Source: Symsagittifera roscoffensis
Lineage: Eukaryota > Xenacoelomorpha > Acoela > Convolutidae
Length of the DNA stretch: 64,000 nucleotides
Reading direction: 5' to 3'
Assembly: GCF_963678635.1 (NCBI RefSeq)
Contig: NC_087064.1
Location: 15,489,802-15,553,801, forward strand
Shown: positions 10,401 through 19,816 of the stretch, piece after piece
How positions within the stretch are numbered: position 1 is the first letter of the stretch
How the letters are laid out: the number at the start of each line of letters is the position of its first letter
Notes under the pieces: generated by a model
What the model saw: the letters and a program-made list of their open reading frames with translations, nothing else
The model's database searches: none
What the model was told of the DNA's origin: nothing
Translations under genes and position numbers: made by a program

Positions 10401-12485
10401 CTATTTTTCAGTGGGGTTGGTAGTTTCTGATTGTACGTTTTGTTCCAATCGGATTGCGGTGTGTGATGCGGTTTGGTCCGTGACTTCTTCTCGTTCTCGT
10501 TGAAACGGCATGGAGATTCCTCTTACTGGTGAAATGGCTTGGAGTATATTCATTGCCTCCTCGAAATTTTTGCTGAAGGATTCTTCAGTCGTTTTGGGTT
10601 TATCCAAGATGTATCGGGAGCATGTTGTTTTTTCTGCCGGAGTAGTGTTATATCGGGAGCTTGTCTCTTTTTCTGCCGGTGTAATGTTGTGTAAATCATC
10701 ATTTCTTGTGATTTCCGGGGTTTCTGTTTCCATGTGTATTTCGGTACACATAATTTCCTCGGAAGAACAGAGTGACTGGAGTGTTTCGGAGAACGGGTTC
10801 TGGCTGTTGTGTGGGGTTACGTTTGTATTGTCTTGTTCGTTGACGTCGGCTGTAGTGAGATCGACATGCGCTACCAGGCAGGGTGCAGAAGTTTCTGCAA
10901 TTTGTGCAATGGGTATAGCCTTTCCGAATTTGGTGGCTAGTGCACTTTTTCTTTGTCGTGATGAACGTCGGATTTCGGGTGACTTCTGCTCCGGTGTGGC
11001 ATTTATGTCTATACGTTTTGCGGCCGGTTTATCTGGCGAAGGTGTGTTCTCGTTCACGTCTGTGTCTGATGAAAGGGAAATGGACGTGTCGCATTCGAAT
11101 TGGTATTTAGATAGGTCATTTTTCGGTTTTTTCTGAGGGCTCATTTTACCAGCTGGTTTTGGGCGTTGTTGAGGTTTGGAGGTTTTTGTTTGTTTTGTTC
11201 GTTGAGCGAGCTTTGACTTGTTGTTGAATGTGCTGAGTAATTTCTGTGGTCCTAAGGCCTTTCGGTTTAGTGTTTGTTTTAGGACGTCTTGGGTTGTTTT
11301 CGGAGGTGATCGCTTAGGGCTGATTGTACCCTGTGTGTCTGCTGTGGCAGGCGTGGGTTTCGTGGTCTTTTCTCCTGAAACACGTGGTTTTGCACGAGGT
11401 AGGTGCTTATATGTCACAAAATCCTTTAGAGCTGCCGGCCTACATTTTCCGTAGACCCTTGGGTCCGGAATAAAAGCTAAACCGTCGTGTCGAACTACCC
11501 GGGGTTGTTTACCATCCTCTCTTATCCATGCGGTATGTGGAGAGTAGTTTTGTACCGAACCATTTTCAATAATCTTGAATTGTGCCCCGAATGTGCCCGG
11601 GTTTTTAGGTTTTCGTGCGATCGTTCCTGATTTTCGAGCTATCTGTTCTATTCGACGTCCGGTTTTAGGGTCAATGGTGTGCGCGGGACCTTTAAATCGG
11701 TCTTTTAAAAATACTAGTGGTAGATTTTGTTTTTCCTGATTAATGAGCAATCTTATCGGTTTGCGCGTTCTTAAAGTTTCAAGATTATTAGATTTTTCCA
11801 TTAGAAATGATCGTTTGAGTTTTAACGCGTCGTAAGGTTTATTTGAAAGAGGCAAATGCGCACCTATTGGGAATTTCAGGAGCAGTTGCCTGTCGTATTC
11901 GTCATCGCTGCTCTGCAGCGTAATTGCGTCCTGTTGGTTACGGGGATCCGGTTGGACTTTGGCGCGTTGCTTTCCTGGGTTTACTTTCGTCGAGGTACCT
12001 GTTGCACCCTGCGAGCTGGCTGTAATTCGGGCAGTCTCGTTGTTTTCAGAGTCCACTGGGGTACAAGTCAGTTCCGGTAGGTAGTGTTGATCTTGTTTTT
12101 GTGTGCCTAGTCCTCTAGTATTCGTCTCTTTGTAAACTAGATCCAGTTCATCATCGCTGTTATTTTCACGATCCCACATAGCTTCCGCAGAGAGTGCTGG
12201 TTTTGTAAGGACTTTCTCATCTAAACATGATAGCTTAGTTTTTTCCCATGAAAGATTTGAAAGTTTCGGTGATGTGCTAATATTCGTTAATGGTGTATTG
12301 GGCCGCCTTCCAAAATGAGCCTCAAACGGAGTTATTTTTGTGGTTGCGTTAGGTGTGATACGAAGTGTTTTAATTAGCTCTGCAACGTCAGATGCAAGTT
12401 TATATGGTTTATTACTTTTGTAGATTTTCATGATTGATAGTCTTGATTTTAGGGTTCTTATTAGCCGTTCAACCATTCCCATTGC
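10401..12485 (-). pseudogene. Integrase C-terminal part with long basic extension (copy A)
   Basis: A 693-codon frame opening MGMVERLIRTLK. The Glu of MVER is the catalytic Glu of the integrase D,D-E core, and the preceding Asp residues lie in the next segment of the same frame, on the other side of an in-frame TGA. About 80 residues complete the integrase-like region (ITPFEAHFGRRPNTP). More than 500 residues then form a low-complexity, Ser/Thr/Pro/Lys-rich tail with basic clusters such as RRSSRQRK. I see no membrane segment, so this does not look like an envelope gene. Such a tail is much longer than in typical Ty3/gypsy integrases. It ends at a stop 35 bases before the polypurine tract. Confidence 0.85.
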
Positions 12486-13955
12486 TCAGTGGTCATCCAC
12501 TGGTGCGAATATTAGCTTGATATTATTAGTTTTACAATATATTAAAAACTTTTTGGCCCGAAAACCTTGTGCCTGATCACATCTGATATTACGGGGTACA
12601 CCATGATTTACGATATGGTTTTGCATAAATCGAATGATTGTATCAGCCCTGTTATTTGAGACCACTTTTGCGTATGGGAAGCGTGAGAAACGATCTACCC
12701 CAACTAAGATATAGACTTCTTTATTATTTTCGTCTGGTAATGGGCCTGCAAAACCCAGTTGGATTTCTTCGTTCGGCTCGACGACCGCGTCCAAAGTCGT
12801 ATAATGCTTTTTTCCTGATATGACCTTAAGGTTCTTACCTTTTTCGCGGCAGTTTTTGCAATTTTGTGCGGTGGCCACAATATCCCGGTGCAAGTAGGGA
12901 TACCACACATGCTTTGCGGCTTCGATCATGCCGCCTTGACCTGGATGGGTTAAGTGTAACGCGTCCATCATTGTTGGTCGTAATTGCTTAGGAATAACGA
13001 CCCTGTCGTCATATAACAAAATGCCGTCCCTGACTGATAATCGATGACGTACATTGTAGAAGTAGGGGCCATAGCACTGTTTCACATTGTCCCATTTTTG
13101 TTGCCTGATCATGTTTAATAATGGTGAGAGATTCCGATCACGTCGTGTAGCTGCTGCCAGGAATTCGATGTCCATTACTTTCCTCAGGTTTTTACGAAAT
13201 AACGGCGTGTCCTCCTCCTCCACTGTGGTTGTTTGGCATTCCGATGTGGTCGTTTCATTTAGGGTGGTTTGGCAGATGGCGTTGACCTTTTCGTTTTCGA
13301 TCCTTCGAAACGTATAACTCTCCTCCGACGGGATTACCTGATGAGTCACGTCACTAAATATGAGTTCTTGCGGTGGCGGTTTTTATAAATAGTCATTGAA
13401 TGTGGCGTAATTGATAGGGGGAAACAATAGTTGTGTTTGCGAGCCACTGTGGCATTTTCTCGTGATGGCGTTGACCTTTTCGTTTTCGATCCTTCGAAAC
13501 GTATAACTCTCCTCCGACGGGATTACCTGATGAGTCACGTCACTAAATGTGAGTTCTTGCGGTGGCGGTTTGTATAAATAGTCATTGAATGTGGCGTAAT
13601 TGATAGGGGGAAACGATAGTTGTGTTTGCGAGCCGCTGTGGCATTTTCTCGTGATGTGCTTAAAAGGGGGCAAGGCCATTCCTTGTTGTAATTGTCGATT
13701 CATTATCGATAGTTTGCTGTTATGGCTGTTTTTCACGTTGTTCGAAGTTGAGTGTGAATTTTGGTTTTGAGAGTGACTGTTTTGTAACAATTGACTATTA
13801 ACAGTGAATGCAGTTTGTGTGTGAACCGAATTTGAAACTTCACAGTTCTCGTTCCGGTCGAGCTTTCTGGTGCCTAGATTTCCAACTGGATTTTTGTTCA
13901 ACGCGATGTTTTGATTACTGCTGTCTTGAAATTCTAAGCATGTGACGAAATCGTC
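12486..13955 (-). pseudogene. Integrase N-terminal zinc domain and core, with connection region (copy A)
   Basis: On the element strand this begins after RNase H and is in a different frame from it (shift near 13990). A connection segment leads to the His/Cys zinc-binding domain (HLTHPGQGG through CKNCREK) and the integrase core with its first two Asp residues (GVDRFSRF and RCDQAQGF). The frame is broken by TAA at 13383-13385 and TGA at 12486-12488, the latter two codons before MVER. A 189-bp internal tandem duplication lies between the connection and zinc domains. Integrase would join the DNA copy to the genome; as read it cannot be made whole. Confidence 0.9.
13275..13652. repeat. 189-bp in-frame tandem duplication inside pol
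   Basis: Two units, 13275-13463 and 13464-13652, opening GATGGCGTTGACC and GATGGCGTTGACC respectively. The length is 63 codons, so frame is kept, but one unit has TAT-AAA-like drift that makes a TAA stop at 13383-13385 where the other reads a Tyr codon. Present also in copy B (offset 8343). Confidence 0.9.
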
Positions 13956-13957
13956 GA

Positions 13958-15310
13958 TTAGCGCGACGACAAACTGTTCGTCCCAATATGCGGGGGTTGT
14001 GGTTTACCGACTGGATGTCGTGAAATGTAATCTATAAGACCCATTTTACTGCCCGCAAGATGGCGTATGTCGAAATCAAATGGAATGAGCCTATCGATCC
14101 ATCTAGTTAACCGACTTTGGTAGGTTTTATTACCTCTAATACTTCGTAGAGCACTTACCAATGCGTGGTGATCTGTGATTAAAGTGAACCTTCTACCATA
14201 GAGGTAATACTTAAAATGTTCGATAGCCCATACTGCGGCTAATAGCTCGAGCTCGTTAACGGAATATTTTTGTTCACGCGAATTCAAAAACCGCGATGCG
14301 TACGCAATGGTTGCCCATCCATCTGGTGTTTCCTGTTCGAGTGCCGCGCCTAGTCCCTCGCGGCTGGCGTCACACACGATCCGCGTTTCTCTGTTGCTTA
14401 CGAAGTGTCTATTTTCCGTAATATTTTGAACTGCCACTAGAATGTTACGAAACGCTTTTTCATGCTCTTCCTTCCATACAAAGTTAAATTTGTTGGTTGT
14501 GGAGAGTAGGGGTCGTAACGGAGTACATAGTTGAGCCAGATTAGGTACAAACTTGTTCAAATGATGAACAGATCCCATAAAACTTTTGAGTTGTTTAAAA
14601 GGTTTTGGGTGGTGTAAGTTTACTATAGCATCGGTTTTCTTTTGCATCGGGGTTATTCCATAATTATTAATTACGAAACCTAACCACTCTACTTCTTTGC
14701 ACCCAAATTTACATTTGTCAACTGAAATGGCCATGTTTTCGGTATCTAACTTGTTAAGGACTCTCGTTAGTTTATCTATGTGTTGTTCTTTGGTGCCGTG
14801 AGAAATAATCAGGATATCATCTAAAAATGCAAACGTATCCTTCTCATTATTGAGAGTCAGGTCGATGGCTTTCTGAAACTCCGCGGGCATATCGGTGAAT
14901 CCGTAAAAACCTGTTTGAAATTGGTAGGTTCCGGTCGCTCTACCCCCAATAATGCTAAAATTACATTGTGATCGTGTTGTTTCGTCGAGTGGCAGTTGAC
15001 TATGCGCATAACGTAAATCTAGGGTTGAAAAGTACGTGGTCCCCGGTTTATTTGTTCCTTTCTGAGCCGATTGCGCTATATTATCTAACAAAACCTCGAT
15101 ATTTGGCATTTGGTGTTTGTTTTTATGGATAGATTTGTTGATTTGTTTCGAGTCCATTGCCAATTTTATCGATTGATCCTTTTTTACTGTTATTACAATA
15201 GGGCTTATAAATTGTTGATCGCTGCATTTGTCCAGACGGTTTATATGCCCTTGGTCAATGAGTGATCGAATTTCATTTTCCACTTTCTCTTGACAACGCC
15301 TTGAATTCTT
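13958..15310 (-). pseudogene. Reverse transcriptase and RNase H (copy A)
   Basis: A continuous frame of about 450 codons. The N-terminal part has the RT fingers and palm: FSTLDLRYAHSQLPL, GFTDMPAEFQ and the catalytic FLDDILIIS. RNase H follows with IVCDASREG, the Glu in NELELLAAVW and ITDHHAL. The frame is open from a TGA at about 15311 and overlaps the gag-protease frame by 38 nt in the +1 frame. This suggests expression by +1 frameshifting near GGA-AAA-TGA, as in some Ty3 relatives. No internal stop is seen. It ends at TAA (13958) because of a probable 1-nt indel in a C run near 13990. Confidence 0.92.
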
Positions 15311-17011
15311 TCAAGAATTTTGTATGGACCATGTGATTCTTTGAACGCCCTATTCGTGTACAGAGACCAGGGTACGTGGTTTTAACCCATTTCGCTATCT
15401 GCTTGTCTGAACACTCAATGCTGTTGACATGAAAATTGGACTTACCAACTGGTTTTCTTTCCTGGTGCAGTTTTATTCCGATCTGTGGAAGAAGATTGCG
15501 TCCCATGATGTTCGCTCTTCTGTCGTCCACCACTATGAATGAAGCTGTTCGAATTGTCCATCCCCCGGATTCTATAGGAGCGATTAACCTGCCCAGTGAC
15601 GGGATCTTGTAGCCATTATAACAAACCATTCTGTTTGCCTCATCGTCGTCTGCTATTGATGTTTTCACCGCCGATTTGACAGTAGATGTAAGGAGATTGG
15701 CTGTTTTTTCATTCACGAATGATGTTGGAGAACCTGTATCTGCGATAAACACGATATTGTTTGTTCCTGAACGGACCCGAAAGAGAAGACCTTGTAGGTC
15801 GTTATCTGTTATGCCTTCTGCTCGTTGTGGTTCGAATTTGATCCAGTTGGTAGATGTGTCATCTGGATGTACCAACTCCCAACCCGGGATTATATTACCA
15901 GCTTGGAGATAATCTACGTAGGCGGTCATATCTGTTTCTTGAATATCCTGTTGGTGAGGAATGTTTTCTTGAATGGCGTTTACTCCACTAGACTTGCATA
16001 GTCTGGCGAAATGACCCCTTTTTGTACATTTATTACAAATTTTATCTCGTGCCGGACACTGTGCTAAGTGGTTAACTGAGAAAGTGTTACCACACTTGAA
16101 GCAATCTTTATTCTGTGTGGGTCTTTCTCCACGACTGCGACCCCCCCGGGATTGTGATTTATAACCACCCCTTCTTTGGACGAAGTTCATCGGTTCTGAT
16201 TTTATGTTTGGAACTCCGGTGTGGCTATTAGACGATCCTTGCTTTCTGATGTGGACTTGATTCTCGAGGCCTCTTTCCCGTCGTATTGCATAATTCAATG
16301 CTTGGTCGGGTGTCAATGTTTCCGCTAGCAGATCTTTTTGAACTTCGTCGTTCGTCATGTTTGCCGTAAACAAGTCTCGTATTATTTCTGATTCGAGTCC
16401 CCCATCATTGCATGCGGTACATTTGAAATTACCTTTGACCACGAGTTCTGTAAGTCCACAGTGGAATTCTTTCAGTGTTTCTGTTTTTCCTTGCTTGCGT
16501 GTGAAAGCTTCGTATCGGTCGAATGTTACATTTCGTTCTTTCACAAAGAGTCGTGTTAACCTTGCCCAGAAATCTCTGGTTGTTGTTTCTTGTATTCGGA
16601 GATCTGGGTAATATTGTGATATTCTTCGTTGGCCTTCGGCTCCTAGACATAGATAAATGTAACTTCTACATTTAATGTCTACCCATGGAACGCCGTCTAC
16701 AGTAGGGCCTAAACTATCTAATTGTGCACATTGGTTTTCCCATGTTGCTTTCTTCTCTTGATTACGAAGATTCCGGTCACGGATTTGAACATTGGTCTCT
16801 CCTTCGATGGGAAGTTCGTATCCAGGTTCCTGAGGTCGTCTAATCGCAGGAGGGTTTCGGAGTAGTTTTGATAAATCTATTCCGTCTTTGGCAATTATAC
16901 CCAAAAATAACTGCTGATTCCATTTTTCCCACTCAACTGGTGGGCCCGCCGAGGCTTTCTGCCAGAATGGCGAAATTCCTAGGGTTTTTTTGTGATTGCT
17001 GGCTGCGCCAT
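15273..17011 (-). pseudogene. Gag and protease (copy A)
   Basis: The frame begins at an ATG whose A is the last base of the 5' LTR and whose TG starts the PBS. Copy A has 7 T's at about 16985-16991 where copy B has 8, which shifts the frame after about nine codons. Past that point it is open to 15273. Two nucleocapsid knuckles are visible: CFKCG..H..QC (about 16110-16050) and CNKCTKRGHFARLC. The aspartic protease has the ADTGSPTSF motif. There is no separate stop between Gag and protease. Pol overlaps in the +1 frame. Confidence 0.9.
16998..17010 (-). promoter_or_regulatory. Primer binding site of copy A
   Basis: TGGCGCAGCCAGC on the element strand starts immediately at the LTR edge. TGG is the expected complement of a tRNA CCA end. 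I cannot say which tRNA. The same bases encode the first Gag residues. Confidence 0.75.
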
Positions 17012-17362
17012 GTTATACCCTCAACCACTAGGTGAGGTATAAAGTATGTTATGTAATCAAAGTCTATGCTGAACGCTAACTAAGAATAGAGAAATAGAGA
17101 GATTAAGAGAACAACTTAATTTCAACTCTCTATGTTTAAGTCTGGCTGACTCTGACCTCGAATCGCTTGAGAGACAGAGTTTCATAATAACTAGTACATA
17201 TGTCAATACGTATAAATAGGTACTTATTTAATCATCAGACTTCTATATGTGTTGCTTAATCAGTTATGTTTATAATATGGAATCATTACCAACTGGTAGT
17301 TTTAGCACCAACATGTAGATCATTACTAAAGGATGTTTTCTATAATATCCGTACGGATAACA
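17011..17362 (-). repeat. LTR, 5' end of copy A
   Basis: 352 bp, TG...CA, followed by the target-site duplication GCTCC at 17363-17367. It matches the copy B LTR (25369-25720) at the two sites where it differs from the LTR at 10002, as expected if copy B came from this end by tandem duplication. Confidence 0.95.
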
Positions 17363-17530
17363 GCTCCGTTCTGCAATAGTTTTAAGGTAGGGTGAAGTAT
17401 GCAGTAACAAGTAGGAAATTGCATCAGTTGTTAGTTCAGGAAGTTGCTTTTTACAGTAACTGTATCAACTACTATTCCAGGTGCGGTGTTGGAATAGACA
17501 TCACAATCGATATCATGTTTCGTCTTTCAG

Positions 17531-19001
17531 GACTTCTTCAAAGGCCGAGTGACTGACGTGTTCTTCGTCCCCGTCAGCATCAGCTACGAACGACTGTTCG
17601 AAGAGTCGCTCTATGCGTTCGAATTGGCCACTGGACTTCCTAAGCCAAAAGAGTCTACATCCGGAATGCTGAAAGCGAGAAAGGTTCTGGACGAAAACTT
17701 TGGAAATATTTACATCAACTTCGGTCAGCCCTTCTCACTGCGAGAGGCAGCGTACAATCGAGTGGACAGATCGCGGTTTGCGTGTACACCACTGTTTGAT
17801 CAGTTCGTTTCAGAGGAGAGCGAACTCTTTGTACAGGAACTGTCATTGTACGCTATTGCTCGAATACAAGTAAGTCTTCATGCTTTTGCAATTAATACTC
17901 ATCGCGTTATGTACTTCATTGTTTCATATGCCATTCATGAGCCTCTTATTTGCTGTAGTATTGCCCTGATGATACAAATTTACTATGTATGTGAAATATT
18001 TTTTGAAGACTGAAATCTATTTTTAAAGGTGGAAATGTTTTTAGGAGAATATCTACATACAGCCTTGGCATCTGATCGCATCGGTACTCTTCAACTACGC
18101 ATTCTGCAATCACAACAGAGCCTTGCCAGCCATGTTGCTTGTGGAAAAGGTCAACCAACTATCGAATCTTCTGAAAAATGTCAACTGCAAACAGATCATG
18201 ACCTCGCACTCTTTAACTGACGTCATCAGTGTTTTGGAGTGTCACCATAAAACAGTTCATTTTTGCACTTTCTCTAAGATGTTTCTGTTAGCTCCTGAAG
18301 AGTTGTATTTCACTAAAGAAGGAAAAACCGTTCCCATTATTCCAGTACAACTTCTGATGTATCAGAATATGTTTGTAAACCACTTAGCGCCATTGTTTAT
18401 TGCTGTCAACATTGTTGAGTGCCAAGGAAGTTTCATTTCGAAACAAGAATTCGACCATAAATGGAAATTGGCTCTTTCGATATTCACTCAGGAATTCGTT
18501 GCAATTGAAAATGATCCAATTCAAGTTCTCGAAGTTCTGGAATCGCAGAAAGTTACATTCTACGATACGAGATCTGAAATAATTTCGCTAAATTTGGAGA
18601 GTTATAAGTTGAAAAATCTTTTGAACGACGTTGCTCGGCCTTATTTCACTATACTTTATCTTACTGTTGCAAACTTGTATTCTTACAGTCTTGTTTCTCA
18701 GAGTATTGGAGAGTATAAATTTGACAGCCTAGCGTCACTTAACTCATCAGTTCGGTCTAAAATCACACAGTGTTATGACTCAGGCAAATTATCTGGAGTA
18801 GCCGCTGTTACAACTGCTGCGGTAAATAATGTATTTAACCTTTGCAAATCTAGAAATATAATTGTTACCAAGAAAAAACAAGGAACGACAATCATCCAGG
18901 TCGACCAATCAAAATGCTCGAACTTGTTGAATGAAATTCAACAGATTTTCCCCTGCGACCAGTTTATGTTCGCGATGAGTTCTATCAAATCTAAATTGTA
19001 A
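17531..19001 (+). CDS. GNPAT: Dihydroxyacetone phosphate acyltransferase, exons 4-5
   Basis: Exon 4 is 17531-17869 (acceptor CTTTCAG, donor GTAAGT) and exon 5 is 18045-19001 (acceptor TTTTTAG, stop TAA). Both are phase 0. Exon 4 begins DFFKGRVTDVFF and carries acyltransferase motif IV (VPVSISY, residues about 288-294) and a PKEST/GMLKARKVL segment typical of GNPAT. Exon 5 starts ENIYIQPWHLIAS and gives the long C-terminal region. The last three residues are SKL, the canonical peroxisomal targeting signal 1, which fits the peroxisomal enzyme. Intron 4 is 175 bp. This is the copy continuous with exons 1-3 and so the likely functional one, provided the 7.4-kb insertion in intron 3 is spliced out. 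Confidence 0.93.
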
Positions 19002-19199
19002 AACTTTGTAATAGTGAATTTTATTGAAAGTTTGTAGATTGAAATAATTTTGTATTGTTTGGAACAAATCGTATAGTCTAGTTGTTTTTTGTTCTATGAA
19101 AATTAGCGTTTTAAAAAAGATTTTCCATCATAATGAAATCATGCGAAGATTCTTTGAATGCACAAAAATAGAAGTTGTTAGCTGTACCGACCGAGTGGC

Positions 19200-19816
19200 A
19201 TGACGTTTCAGATAGTTCAGGCCATGTCTGATAAATTGCTTAAACCAAATCTCATATGGTCATTTTGTTCACGATGTCATCTTCATCGGCTCCCCCCAAT
19301 AAACCCTAAAGATTTTGAGCTACCGAAGTTCAAAGACCCTCGAGAATCCGGACTTAAACATGGACTCACCTTAGACGACATTCAACCACCGCCTACCTAT
19401 GATCATATTGTGCTACCAAAAGACAGGAAGCTGGCATACGTCCCATCGCAGCCTATTTTGGCCAAAGAAGAGAAAACCGGGAAGAGACTGCATGAAATAA
19501 TAGGAATTGAAACCGACTTGAAGAAGAACACTGTTTTGAGCAAACAATTTGGAATCGTCGCTTTGAGCGGAGGTACAGAAATATACTCTAATTTACAAAG
19601 ACTCGGCAAAGTTAGCTCGAATAGAGTGAATAAAAAAGGATGTAAACGGATCAAGCATCTACCAACGAGTTCTAGTATATGGATTTGAAAGCTTAAAAAG
19701 AAAAAAACTTGTAGTTTATGAATTTCCTATTTTTAGGTAATTTTCTACACGAGAATTTCGAGCACGTACGAAATTCTGTGAACTCTCAGATCGAAGACAA
19801 CATGTACGCTCAATAA
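19200..19816 (+). pseudogene. MRPL16: Truncated MRPL16 copy
   Basis: Exon 1 (19200-19572) and the first 76 bases of exon 2 (from 19737) match the intact gene at 27558. At 19812/19813 the duplication joint replaces the rest with retroelement sequence. The frame then stops at once: the codon after Gln150 is TAA (19814-19816), overlapping an AATAAA at 19812-19817. A 150-residue product would lack the conserved uL16 core. The copy has its own differences from the intact one, for example near 19588, where the intron start carries a small indel. Likely non-functional. Confidence 0.9.

Larger units (their letters stand above)
10002..17362 (-). mobile_element. Ty3/gypsy LTR retrotransposon (copy A) in GNPAT intron 3
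   Basis: A 7361-bp element inserted antisense to GNPAT. It has 352-bp LTRs that start TG and end CA, with only two mismatches noticed between them. The target-site duplication is GCTCC (9997-10001 and 17363-17367). Reading on the minus strand, the order is LTR, PBS, gag (two zinc knuckles), protease (ADTGS), reverse transcriptase (FLDD), RNase H, integrase (HHCC and D,D,E) with a long C-terminal extension, purine tract, LTR. The order RT-RNase H-integrase is that of Ty3/gypsy. Several frame breaks make this copy non-autonomous. Its right part was later copied in the tandem duplication. Confidence 0.95.
11470..19812 (+). repeat. Tandem duplication 1, unit 1 (8343 bp)
   Basis: Matches 19813-28177 almost base for base. 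It runs from inside the retroelement pol extension, through its 5' LTR and GNPAT exons 4-5, to the middle of MRPL16 exon 2. The unit junction at 19812/19813 joins MRPL16 codon 150 to retroelement sequence with one shared base (A). Confidence 0.95.

Noticed and set aside
10510-12080. Plus-strand frames of 74-208 codons inside the retroelement
   Set aside because: Antisense to the long integrase extension and without motifs. The same shadows recur in copy B.
13958-17011. Copies A and B as two independent retroelement insertions
   Set aside because: Both 5' LTRs share the same GCTCC flank and the same GNPAT intron sequence, and B is cut exactly at the duplication joint. One insertion, then duplication.
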